From an uncultured Clostridia bacterium (lineage in GTDB: Bacteria; Bacillota; Clostridia; RUG12999): a stretch of 16,182 nucleotides of DNA. Of the stretch, positions 1 to 6,944 are shown piece by piece. The translations under genes were made by a program, and so were the position numbers. The notes beneath the pieces were generated by a model. It saw only the letters and a list, made by a program, of their open reading frames with translations. It had not been told where the DNA came from and ran no database searches. The stretch's first letter is position 1. Each line of letters opens with the position of its first letter. The stretch is from contig CALLNG010000256.1 in NCBI GenBank assembly GCA_938005345.1, positions 1 through 16,182 on the forward strand. Direction: 5' to 3'.

Positions 1-336
1 GCTTCCCTGAACTCTCTGACCAAGCTTCCTTACGAGTGGGCGCTGGACGGCATTTCCAATACCCAGACCATCAACCCGGATGCGCTGGGCCACAATGAGC
101 CGGAACAGGTGACCAACCTGGTTAACGTCATGGACGGTTATTTTGACCGCGGCGCACACCATCTCAACGTCAATGTGTTCGGCAAAGAAAAACTGATTGA
201 CGCAATGGAACATCCGGAAAAAGAAGAATACGCCAACTTTACCATCCGCGTATCCGGCTATGCAGTTAAATTCATTGATTTGACGCGCGAACAGCAGCTG
301 GACGTAATTGCGAGAACCTGCCATGCGTCCCTGTGA
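1..336 (+). CDS. pflB: Pyruvate formate-lyase (formate C-acetyltransferase), C-terminal part
   Basis: Only the last 111 codons are present; the gene enters from the left edge in frame 1 and stops at TGA 334-336. PflB converts pyruvate and CoA to acetyl-CoA and formate in the anaerobic cytoplasm, using a glycyl radical. The radical loop is visible as RVSGYAV about 30 residues before the end, and the upstream stretch with DALGHNEPEQ, YFDRGAHHLNVNV and the terminal REQQLDVIART are all typical of the PflB C-terminus. The downstream gene encodes the matching activating enzyme, which confirms the assignment. No truncation or frameshift is seen in the part present. The rest of the protein (about 640 residues in the family) lies outside the window. 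Confidence 0.96.
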   Translation, partial: ASLNSLTKLPYEWALDGISNTQTINPDALGHNEPEQVTNLVNVMDGYFDRGAHHLNVNVFGKEKLIDAMEHPEKEEYANFTIRVSGYAVKFIDLTREQQLDVIARTCHASL

Positions 337-364
337 GAATAGCCCGCTAGGCGGCGGAGAAGCG

Positions 365-1162
365 TTGCAGGGCGGCGGGGCGTACGCCGCAGCGGACGGG
401 AAGTATCCACAAAGCGGCGGGGAAAATCCTGCTGGGCGGATTCATTCCATGGAAAGCTTTGGCGCGGCGGACGGCCCTGGCGTGCGCTTCCTGGTATTTT
501 TGCAGGGGTGCCACATGCGCTGCCGCTACTGCCACAATCCTGACACCTGGGCACTGTCCGACGGGGAAACGCTGACAGCGGACGAGGTGCTGGCCCGCGC
601 GCTGCGCTACCGGTCGTATTGGCGCGCGGAAGGCGGTATCACGGTCAGCGGCGGGGAACCGCTGTTGCAGCTGGAGTTTGTGACCGCATTGTTTCAAAAG
701 GCTAAGGCGAAAGGCGTGCACACGGTGCTGGACACGGCGGGCAACCCCTTCACGAGGGAGCAACCCTTTTTTGGGCAGTTTCAAGCGCTGATGGAAGCAA
801 CGGATCTGGTGCTGCTGGACCTGAAGGAAATCAATGCGCAGCGGCACAAGGATTTGACCGGATTTGACAACGCCAACATTCTGGACATGGCACGCTATCT
901 CTCGGACATTGGGAAACCCGTATGGATTCGGCATGTATTGGTGCCGGGACACACGGACTTTGACGAGGATTTGGACGCGCTGGGCGCGTTTATTGACACG
1001 CTGTCCAACGTGCAGCGTGTGGAGGTGCTGCCCTACCACACGCTAGGCAAATTTAAGTGGGAAAACTTAAAAATCCCCTATTCGCTGGAGGATGTCGCAC
1101 CGCCCAGCGCGGAGCGGATCAAAAACGCGGAGCAACGGCTGCATGCTGGCTTCCGGAACTAG
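365..1162 (+). CDS. pflA: Pyruvate formate-lyase activating enzyme (radical SAM)
   Basis: This cytoplasmic iron-sulfur enzyme uses S-adenosylmethionine to put the glycyl radical on PflB. The recognisable protein begins at GRIHSMESFGAADGPGVRF and carries the radical-SAM cluster motif CHMRCRYC (CX3CX2C, codons at 509-532), followed by HNPDTW, the SAM-binding GGITVSGGEPLLQ and the C-terminal YHTLGKFKWENL. The start is uncertain. I chose TTG at 365, which has GGAG at 356-359 and gives 265 residues. ATG at 323 or TTG at 308 would overlap the end of pflB, and ATG at 449 would cut off the conserved GRIHS strand. The residues before GRIHS are Gly/Ala-rich and unlike other PflA proteins. It lies directly after pflB, so the two are surely cotranscribed, and a strong terminator follows. 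Confidence 0.94.
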   Translation: MQGGGAYAAADGKYPQSGGENPAGRIHSMESFGAADGPGVRFLVFLQGCHMRCRYCHNPDTWALSDGETLTADEVLARALRYRSYWRAEGGITVSGGEPLLQLEFVTALFQKAKAKGVHTVLDTAGNPFTREQPFFGQFQALMEATDLVLLDLKEINAQRHKDLTGFDNANILDMARYLSDIGKPVWIRHVLVPGHTDFDEDLDALGAFIDTLSNVQRVEVLPYHTLGKFKWENLKIPYSLEDVAPPSAERIKNAEQRLHAGFRN

Positions 1163-1180
1163 ATTATCACAAAGAGGTAT

Positions 1181-1218
1181 TACAGGCCCGGCGCATGTCC
1201 GGGCCTGTACTGTTTTTT
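1181..1218 (+). terminator. Rho-independent terminator of pflBA
   Basis: A perfect 11-bp stem (1181-1191 with 1199-1209, arms TACAGGCCCGG and CCGGGCCTGTA) with a 7-nt loop is followed by six T residues at 1213-1218. It starts 18 nt after the pflA stop. Confidence 0.93.
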
Positions 1219-1476
1219 AGTGCTTTTCGCTTCATCAACAGGGCAGGGCAGATATGCAGCCGTCTGTATAATCATCGCATCAAGGTTCTTACCGTGTCAC
1301 TGCCCGCTGTGTAATCATGTCCCCCGAGGCCTGCGGCCTCTCCTCCTTTTACTGCTTCTCTCTATACACGGCGTGCTCTGCCCGGAAACACAGACCGCTC
1401 CTCCATGGATTAAGAAGCGGCGTACAACCAGAAACGGGGCAGCAATCTTTTTCCTAAAAAGCTGTTGGCTTTATTC
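1219..1476. other. Intergenic stretch without a recognised gene
   Basis: No convincing reading frame with a ribosome site is seen on either strand. The only structure I note is a short perfect hairpin, GAGGCC (1326-1331), loop TGC, GGCCTC (1335-1340), followed by a pyrimidine run with four T residues at 1347-1350. This could be a weak second terminator but has no adjacent gene. Confidence 0.5.
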
Positions 1477-1505
1477 TTGACATATGCCGGAAATTATGCT
1501 ATACT
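1477..1505 (+). promoter_or_regulatory. Sigma-70-type promoter of the DUF134-NifX gene
   Basis: The -35 box TTGACA (1477-1482, perfect) and the -10 box TATACT (1500-1505, 5 of 6) are separated by exactly 17 bp. Transcription should start near 1512, giving a leader of under 30 nt before the ATG at 1540. Confidence 0.88.
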
Positions 1506-1527
1506 ATATTTGACATATGCCGGAAAT
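1477..1527 (+). repeat. Two 18-bp direct repeats spanning promoter and leader (candidate operator)
   Basis: TTGACATATGCCGGAAAT occurs at 1477-1494 and again, identical, at 1510-1527, 33 bp apart start to start, about three helical turns. The first copy contains the -35 box and half the spacer. The second covers the likely transcription start and ends directly before the Shine-Dalgarno GGAGGG (1528-1533). This placement suits cooperative repressor binding, plausibly by the product of the gene itself, but that is inference. Confidence 0.75.
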
Positions 1528-1539
1528 GGAGGGATTTCT

Positions 1540-2349
1540 ATGCCAAGGCCGCAAAAAAAACGGCGGGTTTGCTGCGAACCGCAAAACCGCGCGTTTTTCC
1601 CACAAACGCCGCTGGAACACGAAACGGCAGTTTTGAAAATGGACGAATATGAAACCGTACGGCTGATTGACCTGGAGGGTCTGACGCAAGAGGAATGCGC
1701 CGGGCTGCTGGGCGTTTCCCGCACGACGGTGCAGGGTGTTTATGATGCGGCGCGGCGCACGCTTGCCGACGCGCTGGTGCATGGAAAGCGCCTGGTGATT
1801 TCCGGCGGCGACTATGTTCTTTGCCAACATGGACGCGGGCCCTGCGGCAAAGGCTGCCAAAAACAGCGGCAGCAGATCTGCCGCTATGCAATCGAAGGAG
1901 GAACCCCTATGAAACTAGCAGTACCCTATGACAATGGCATGGTCTTTGGACATTTTGGCCATACCGAGCAATTCAAATTTTATGAAACGGATGGCGGAAC
2001 CATTACCACGAGCGAAGTGGTCCTGACACAAGGTGCTGGCCATGGCGCGCTGGCTGGATTTTTGGCGCAGCACGGTGTGCAGGCGCTGATTTGCGGCGGC
2101 ATTGGCGGCGGCGCACGGGCGGCGTTGGCAGAGGCCAACATCCAGGTGTATCCCGGCGTGAGCGGCAATGCGGATGACAGCGTGCGCGCCTTTTTGAACG
2201 GCACGCTGGACTACCAGCCGGACGCACAGTGTAACCACCACGAGGGGGCGCACCACTGCGGCGAACACAGCGAGGGTGAACACCACTGTGGCGGGCACCA
2301 CTGCGGCGGGCACCATCACGGTGTGCATGGTGGACACAGCGAAGTGTAA
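1540..2349 (+). CDS. DUF134 (UPF0251) DNA-binding protein fused to NifX/NifB-type domain
   Basis: A 269-residue protein. Residues 1-95 are a DUF134/UPF0251 domain (start MPRPQKKRRVC, then a helix-turn-helix around GLTQEECAGLLGVSRTTVQG). Residues 95-114 are a linker with four Cys (C95, C102, C106, C114) that could bind a metal or Fe-S cluster. From residue 124 (MKLAVPYDNG, with FGHFGHTEQF and GGIGGGARAALAE) it is a dinitrogenase iron-molybdenum cofactor biosynthesis domain (NifX/NifB-C fold). Residues 231-269 form a His/Cys tail with 14 His and 4 Cys. The start at ATG 1540 has GGAGGG 6 nt upstream; a longer reading frame would run into the promoter. No nif genes are visible, so a nitrogenase role is unlikely; a metal- or Fe-S-linked regulator is a better guess. 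An internal AAGGAGGA precedes in-frame ATG 1909. Confidence 0.9.
   Translation: MPRPQKKRRVCCEPQNRAFFPQTPLEHETAVLKMDEYETVRLIDLEGLTQEECAGLLGVSRTTVQGVYDAARRTLADALVHGKRLVISGGDYVLCQHGRGPCGKGCQKQRQQICRYAIEGGTPMKLAVPYDNGMVFGHFGHTEQFKFYETDGGTITTSEVVLTQGAGHGALAGFLAQHGVQALICGGIGGGARAALAEANIQVYPGVSGNADDSVRAFLNGTLDYQPDAQCNHHEGAHHCGEHSEGEHHCGGHHCGGHHHGVHGGHSEV
1895..1911 (+). promoter_or_regulatory. Internal Shine-Dalgarno and in-frame ATG before the NifX-like domain
   Basis: AAGGAGGA (1895-1902) sits 6 nt before ATG 1909-1911, in frame with the fusion gene and exactly at the start of the NifX-like domain (MKLAVPYDNG). It would yield a separate protein of 146 residues. The site may be a relic of two once separate genes or still active. 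Confidence 0.6.
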
Positions 2350-2366
2350 CAACAGCAAGACAGAGA

Positions 2367-2393
2367 GCCGGCCGCTCCGGACGGAGGCCCGGC
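2367..2393 (+). other. Imperfect GC-rich hairpin between the DUF134-NifX and patatin genes
   Basis: Outer arms GCCGG (2367-2371) and CCGGC (2389-2393) and inner arms CTCC (2375-2378) and GGAG (2383-2386) can pair in the 72-nt gap. No T run follows, so it is not a classical terminator; it might protect or process the message. The two genes are probably cotranscribed. Confidence 0.35.
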
Positions 2394-2421
2394 AACACAA
2401 GCAAAACAAAAGGAGCAAGTT

Positions 2422-3324
2422 ATGGAACAGACAGTGTATACCCATACGCCCATTGCGGGCAAACTGCCGCAAACCATGCTGCCCAAGGGATATGCCTTGG
2501 TATGCGAGGGCGGCGGAACCAGAGGATTTTACAGCGCCGGTGTATTTGAGGCCTTTATGGACAAAGGCATCATGTTTCCCTACATCATCGGCGTGTCGGC
2601 TGGCGCTGCAAACGCCCTGACCTATCTGTCAGGGCAGCGGCTGCGCAGCCGCCAGATTGTAGAGCACTATGTGGGAGACCACCGCTATGTCAGCAAGCGC
2701 AACTTGCTGCTGCACCGCTCGTTGTTCGGCATGGAGTTTGTGTTCCGCACCGTGCCGCAGCAGCATATCTTTTTTGACTGGGACACCTTTCACCAGTGCG
2801 ATGTGCGTCTATTGACAGGCGCGTTTGACTGCGACAGCGGAAAGACAGTATGGTTTGAAAAGCAGGATGTCACGCCCCGCATGGAGGCCAATATTGCGTC
2901 CGCTTCCGTGCCTTTTCTATCGCCCATTGTGCATTACAAGGGGCTGCGGCTGCTGGACGGCGGCATCGCCTCTCCCATTCCCATTGAGCAGTCCATTGCG
3001 GATGGCAACACGTTCCACGTCATTGTACTAACGCGCAACGAAGGGTATGTCAAACCGCCGTTTGCCCACAAAACGGCGCTCAAGCTGGCATACCGCCGTT
3101 ATCCGCAGTTGGTACGTGCGCTGCTTAACCGCCACGAGGTATACAACCGGCAGCTGGCGCTGTGCGAACAGCTGGAGCGGGAAGGGAAAGCCTTGTTGAT
3201 TCGCCCGCAGCAGCCGCTGCGCGACGGCAGCACCACTGGAAACGACGTTCCGGGGCTGCTGGCGCTGTACGACGAAGGCCATGAAGAGGGCCGGGAGGCG
3301 CTGCGCCGCCTACCATTGCCATAA
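2422..3324 (+). CDS. Patatin-like phospholipase / acyl hydrolase
   Basis: A 300-residue cytoplasmic serine esterase of the patatin family (bacterial RssA/YjjU-like group), which splits acyl chains from lipids using a Ser-Asp dyad. The oxyanion-hole motif is CEGGGTRGFYSAG (residues 28-40), the nucleophile elbow is GVSAGA with Ser59, and the catalytic Asp179 is in LLDGGIASPIP. No signal peptide or membrane segment is seen. The length is usual for the group. The start ATG 2422 has AAGGAG at 2410-2415. It lies 72 nt after the DUF134-NifX gene on the same strand with no clear terminator between, so it is probably the second gene of that operon. The natural substrate cannot be told from the sequence. 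Confidence 0.92.
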   Translation: MEQTVYTHTPIAGKLPQTMLPKGYALVCEGGGTRGFYSAGVFEAFMDKGIMFPYIIGVSAGAANALTYLSGQRLRSRQIVEHYVGDHRYVSKRNLLLHRSLFGMEFVFRTVPQQHIFFDWDTFHQCDVRLLTGAFDCDSGKTVWFEKQDVTPRMEANIASASVPFLSPIVHYKGLRLLDGGIASPIPIEQSIADGNTFHVIVLTRNEGYVKPPFAHKTALKLAYRRYPQLVRALLNRHEVYNRQLALCEQLEREGKALLIRPQQPLRDGSTTGNDVPGLLALYDEGHEEGREALRRLPLP

Positions 3325-3387
3325 GGAAAATGAAAAAGGCCGCCCGCCGAACATAGAGCGGCTAGAACAGAACCACCTAATCAAAAG

Positions 3388-3421
3388 AGGGCCACTGCCG
3401 CAATGAAACGGCAGTGGCCCT
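3388..3421 (+). terminator. Long perfect hairpin after the patatin gene
   Basis: Arms AGGGCCACTGCCG (3388-3400) and CGGCAGTGGCCCT (3409-3421) pair perfectly over 13 bp around an 8-nt loop, 63 nt after the stop codon. The following bases (ACTCTATTATATT) are only moderately T-rich, so termination may be weaker than at pflA. Confidence 0.72.
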
Positions 3422-3510
3422 ACTCTATTATATTCTAATCGTCATAGTGCTGCTATTATGACACGGCTACTTCCCCTCTGGGATTTCAAAGGGTCCGCAA
3501 GTTTCTTTGT

Positions 3511-3552
3511 ACTAAAAACGTATTTTGTCAGGAGATATGCCTGACAAAATAC
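3511..3552 (-). terminator. Rho-independent terminator on the minus strand, after the pseudogene
   Basis: GTATTTTGTCAGG (3520-3532) and CCTGACAAAATAC (3540-3552) form a perfect 13-bp stem with a 7-nt loop. Read on the minus strand the stem is followed by GTTTTTAG. It lies about 24 nt beyond the last stop of the decayed minus-strand gene, so the terminator has survived the gene. Confidence 0.82.
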
Positions 3553-3575
3553 ACCCTATAGGGCGGAACGCCTTG

Positions 3576-4565
3576 CTACAGGGATGCACACGATGGGCCG
3601 CTAGTCCCTTTTGTTGAAATATGCAGCACGATTTTGTCGCCCGGCTGGGCCGCCAAGTGCAGACGAGGCTGCCGGCAGGGATCCATTTCCTTGCCGTTCA
3701 CCATAACACGTGCGCAGTCCCAGGGATTTTGCACCACCAACGCTTTCCCCTTTTCACTGGCCACTTCCACATAGCGCACCGCGCCGCCTTCCCGCCGCGC
3801 GGAAACCAAAAACGCGCCATAGGCCCGCAACTGGGTAAACCATGCGTCTTTATCCATCGGCCAACAGGGGAAAATCCGAATCACCCCTCATGGCTTTGCA
3901 GCATCATTTCCTGTATGCCGGCAGGAGTGGCGCTGAAATCCTCAATGCCGCCGCCATGCGCGGTCATATACCGGTTGGGATAACTGATATTGCAGCCCTG
4001 TATCATGGCGCGGTAGGTTTTATCCGCATCGCAGCCCACACGCGCCCGCATCTGCACATATTCGCAGTAAGCATTGGCGTTGTAAAGCAAATATTCCTTT
4101 AGCTCCAGCGTGTTGCGCGCCCTTATTTGACATTCTGTCCAGTTCCAATCGCACTGTGGTGCTGACAGCCGTAGACGCGGCCACTATCCGTTTGCCCGGC
4201 ACGTTGTATGGCTCCGCGCCGTACGTGAACCACACTGCGTCTACAGTGTATCCATCCTCATAACCGGTCACTTCGTATACGCCATATTCGCCCGGCATCA
4301 TGCTAATGTCCCATTTCGCTTCCCTTGTGGCGGTGTTTTGCATCTGCACCACCAGCGTGTTTTGCTGTGCACAAATCCAGCAGATTAGCCGCAACCGGCC
4401 ATCATGCCAGGGAATTTGCACCCGGATGCATGCGTCGTAAATGCTTTGCTGCATGTGATACGTGCTCTGTGTAAGGCTGGCAATTTTGAGCCGCAGCCAC
4501 CCCGCCGGAATGACGCGCCCGCCTGTATACCGCCCGCCGGGACAGCGTATGTTGAGTGGGCTTTG
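3576..4565 (-). pseudogene. Decayed, internally deleted glycoside-hydrolase-like gene (GH95-like C-terminus)
   Basis: Three protein-like pieces lie in order on the minus strand in different frames. Piece 1 (about 4565-4120) reads RCPGGRYTGGRVIPAGWLRL and later ICWICAQQNTLVVQMQNTA; it resembles the beta-sandwich N-terminal region of large glycosidases and has a stop (4566-4568) just upstream instead of a clear start. Piece 2 (about 4120-3881) includes LELKEYLLYNANAYCEY and AGIQEMMLQSHEG and ends in TGA 3881-3883. Piece 3 (3884-3576) continues it as VIRIFPCWPMDKDAW and GAFLVSARREGGAVRYVEV. Joining pieces 2 and 3 needs one more G in the G tract at 3884-3887. The pieces sum to about 330 residues against 700 or more for such enzymes, so a large central part is missing, probably near 4120. 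The ...MLQSHEG.IR..P.WP pattern recalls GH95 alpha-fucosidase C-termini; the family call is tentative, the pseudogene call is not. Confidence 0.72.
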
Positions 4566-4647
4566 TCATGGTTACTGTCCCTTGTTCCACCAATTTTTTG
4601 ATCGCGTCTGCTTGTAGTTTCTTTTGGTGTTGCCCCGCCCTTCGCTT

Positions 4648-4674
4648 TTTCAAAACGCGCGCCGCCGGCGCGTT
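4648..4674 (-). terminator. Probable terminator of the DUF1538-PII operon
   Basis: On the minus strand, AACGCGC and GCGCGTT pair across a 7-nt GC-rich loop (4668-4674 with 4654-4660), overlapping the stop codon of the PII-like gene. Only a short TTTT run follows, then GAAAAAG, so it is weak or partial. Confidence 0.42.
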
Positions 4675-5393
4675 TATTCCTCCAGCCCGAATGCTTCGTC
4701 TACCGGCAGGGACAGCACTGTCCCGTGGACCGGGGTATGCAGGCCGCAGGAGCTGCAAATCGCATTCATTACCTGGCCTTTGATTTCCCTGGGCACCACA
4801 ATCATGACAAAATCCTGTTCCTCCTGTAGGGGAATGCCAAAATGCTGGCTTGTGTGCTGGGAGTTGCGGCGCCGTCCGCGCAAAATAGTTCCACCTTTGG
4901 CCCCCGCGGTTTTTGCCGCCTCAAATACCTCGTCGCTGTACCCCGCAGCAACGGACACCCAAATAACATTGTATCCTGACGATTCCTGTAATTCCGCCAT
5001 ATCGCGTTCGATCCTTTCCTTGATTTGTTTTTCCATAGCCGTGCGTGATTCCTCATTCAACATATGAAACAGCGGCGTTTGCAGGCCGGTAATGGGAATG
5101 GTGATGCCAATCCCGCCGCCCTTTTGATGAAACGCGAGCTGCTGTCCTACTTTTTGAAACAGTTCCCCGACTGCAAACTTGGGCAAAAATCCCATCGTGA
5201 TGAGCCGGTTGGTGCCGCCAAATCCAAAGATATCCAATATCTCCGAGTTCGCGGTCCCCTGTCCCCGGCACTGGTAACAGATGGGAACCTGCATAGACTC
5301 GAAGATTTTTTCTAATTTCTTTTCTTCTTCCACCCGCGTGACCATCACAAACATCCGCGGCGCAGAAGATTTTTCCCCGTGTGGAATCCTCAT
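4674..5393 (-). CDS. Double-domain PII-like signalling protein
   Basis: A 239-residue cytoplasmic protein made of two PII-like (GlnB-fold) domains. Domain 1 is about residues 13-105 (RMFVMVTRVEEEKKLEKIFE, GFGGTNRLITMGFLPK). Domain 2 is about 140-239 (GYNVIWVSVAAGYSDEVFEA, AGAKGGTILRGR, FVMIVVPREIKGQVMNAI, HGTVLSLPVDEAFGLE) and is the better match to PII, with the AGAKGGTILRGR strand and loop. A helical stretch with EKQIKERIERDMAEL joins them. PII proteins bind ATP/ADP and often 2-oxoglutarate and gate membrane transporters or enzymes. The start ATG (5393-5391) overlaps the stop of the DUF1538 gene in the sequence ATGA, with GGAGGA just upstream, so the two proteins are translationally coupled and likely form one complex. 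The ligand and any modification site are not visible. Confidence 0.87.
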   Translation of the reverse strand: MRIPHGEKSSAPRMFVMVTRVEEEKKLEKIFESMQVPICYQCRGQGTANSEILDIFGFGGTNRLITMGFLPKFAVGELFQKVGQQLAFHQKGGGIGITIPITGLQTPLFHMLNEESRTAMEKQIKERIERDMAELQESSGYNVIWVSVAAGYSDEVFEAAKTAGAKGGTILRGRRRNSQHTSQHFGIPLQEEQDFVMIVVPREIKGQVMNAICSSCGLHTPVHGTVLSLPVDEAFGLEE

Positions 5394-6910
5394 TCAAAAT
5401 CCTCCTCAATATCAACGACGGTATCCTCTTCTGGCAGTATCGGTGTAGGCTGCTCCGCTGCCTTAGATTTGCGCACGTACAGCAGCCCCATAATTTGAAT
5501 TGCAATGAGCGGCGCCATGGCAACCAGCGCGACAACGCCAAAGGCGTCCGTCACCACATTGCCGCCAACCGCGCCGCATGCGCCCATGGCAAGCGGCAGC
5601 AAAAAGGTAGAGGTCATGGGTCCACTCGCCACGCCGCCCGAGTCAAACGCAATTCCCACAAACACTGGCGGTACCAGGCGGCTGAGCACCAGCGCCGCCG
5701 CATAGCCAGGAATGATAATCCAATAAATGTTCACACCCGTCAGCACCCGCACCATGGCAAGCGCCACCGCGCAGGCAACGCCCACGGAAAGCGCCAGGTT
5801 CATCATTTCCCGGGAGATGGTGCCGCCCGTGAGGTCCTCCACCTGTTCGTTGAGGATTTGTACCGCGGGCTCCGCCTTTACCAGATAATAACCAATGATA
5901 ATGCCAATGGGCACCAACAGCCATCGAAACGCGCTTTCCCCCAGGCCGCTGCCCAGCAAGCTGCCCACCGGGGCAAACCCAATGTTCACACCCGTTAAAA
6001 ACAAAATCAGGCCCAAAATGGTGTAGCCGATTCCCACCACCATTTTGAGTACTTGGCGGCCGTGGTACGCGCGGGTGATAAGTTGAAACAGTACAAACAC
6101 GCCCGCCACCGGCAGCAGGCTAATCCCTACTTCTCTGCCATAGTGGGGCAGCGCCCAGACAAACTGCGCTATCACATCGCGGGAGGTTGTGATGGTGGGG
6201 ATTTCTGTGGCCGTATAGACCGCGTCGGTGGGATTGTAAAAAATGCCCAGCAGCAACACCATCATAATTGGCCCAACGCTGCACAGCGCGACAAGGCCGA
6301 AACTATCGCTTGCGCCCGCGCGGTCGCTTCTCGCCGCAGACAGGCCGACGCCCAGCGCCATGATGAATGGCACCGTCATGGGTCCGGTCGTCACACCGCC
6401 GGAGTCAAACGCCACCGATGTGAACGCATCCGGCGAAAAAAACGACAGCACAAACAACAGTATGTAAAAAATCAGCAGTAGGTTGGACAAGCTAATGTGA
6501 AACAAAATACGCAACACTGCCACAACCAGAAATATGCCTACGCCCACCGCTACCGTCCAAATCAAAACCGGGTTGGGAATGGACGCTACTTGATTGGCAA
6601 GCACTTGCAGATCCGGCTCTGCAATCGTGATAATTACGCCCATCACAAAGCTCACCAACACAATGGCGGCAAGCCCCTTGGATTTCATAAGGCGGCTGCC
6701 CACGCCCTGCCCAAGCGGCGTCATGGCCATTTCCGCGCCAAGCTGAAACACGCCCATGCCCACAATCAGCATTGCCGCCCCGGTCAAAAACAAGGCTAGC
6801 GTTCCAACCTCCAGCGGCACCAGTGTGATGCTCAGCACAAGCACAATCAGGGTAATCGGGAGTACACTCGACAGGGATTCTTTGATTTTCTCTTTTAATT
6901 TTTCATTCAA
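5390..6910 (-). CDS. DUF1538 family polytopic membrane protein (putative transporter)
   Basis: A 506-residue integral membrane protein of the DUF1538 family, of unknown function as far as I know. It is an internal duplication: AFDSGGVTTGPMTVPF (about residue 166) is repeated as AFDSGGVASGPMTSTF (about residue 420), and AEPDLQVLANQV is repeated as AEPAVQILNEQV. Each half holds about six hydrophobic segments. Such inverted or tandem two-repeat folds with paired loop motifs are typical of secondary transporters and channels; that is inference. The start is TTG 6910-6908, since no ATG or GTG fits in frame; the Shine-Dalgarno AAAGGAGG (6930-6923) is 12 nt away, a long spacing that may limit translation. 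The acidic C-terminus (EEDTVVDIEEDFE) overlaps the PII-like gene by 4 nt. A family partnership between DUF1538 and PII-like proteins suggests PII-controlled transport. Confidence 0.9.
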   Translation of the reverse strand: MNEKLKEKIKESLSSVLPITLIVLVLSITLVPLEVGTLALFLTGAAMLIVGMGVFQLGAEMAMTPLGQGVGSRLMKSKGLAAIVLVSFVMGVIITIAEPDLQVLANQVASIPNPVLIWTVAVGVGIFLVVAVLRILFHISLSNLLLIFYILLFVLSFFSPDAFTSVAFDSGGVTTGPMTVPFIMALGVGLSAARSDRAGASDSFGLVALCSVGPIMMVLLLGIFYNPTDAVYTATEIPTITTSRDVIAQFVWALPHYGREVGISLLPVAGVFVLFQLITRAYHGRQVLKMVVGIGYTILGLILFLTGVNIGFAPVGSLLGSGLGESAFRWLLVPIGIIIGYYLVKAEPAVQILNEQVEDLTGGTISREMMNLALSVGVACAVALAMVRVLTGVNIYWIIIPGYAAALVLSRLVPPVFVGIAFDSGGVASGPMTSTFLLPLAMGACGAVGGNVVTDAFGVVALVAMAPLIAIQIMGLLYVRKSKAAEQPTPILPEEDTVVDIEEDFE

Positions 6911-6944
6911 CCTTTGACGAAACCTCCTTTGTTGCGGGGGGCCT

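Noticed and set aside
347..1039. Long open frame on the minus strand opposite pflA
   Set aside because: It is a shadow of the GC-rich pflA codons; no ribosome site, and the + strand protein is a clear family match.
1477..1527. Twin repeats as the start of a CRISPR array
   Set aside because: Only two copies, a 15-bp gap, and their placement on promoter elements fits an operator instead.
1465..1539. Upstream extension of the DUF134-NifX reading frame (start at 1465)
   Set aside because: The extension would lie over the -35 and -10 boxes and the direct repeats, and MPRPQ at 1540 is the typical family start with a good Shine-Dalgarno.
1540..2349. A nitrogen-fixation role from the NifX-like domain
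   Set aside because: No nif genes in the window, and this domain is common in regulators and metal proteins outside nitrogen fixation.
1915..2472. Long minus-strand frame opposite the NifX-like domain
   Set aside because: Its hydrophobic Val/Ala/Leu run is the antisense of the His/Gly tail. The + strand carries the recognisable family and signals.
4402..4758. Basic minus-strand frame overlapping the end of the PII-like gene, containing an AIKKLVEQG stretch
   Set aside because: Overlaps the PII-like gene in another frame, has no ribosome site, and its C-terminal half is the wrong frame of the glycosidase pseudogene.
5381..5998. Plus-strand frame opposite DUF1538 (and others at 6053-6799)
   Set aside because: His/Gln/Asn-rich antisense of membrane-protein codons; no family features.
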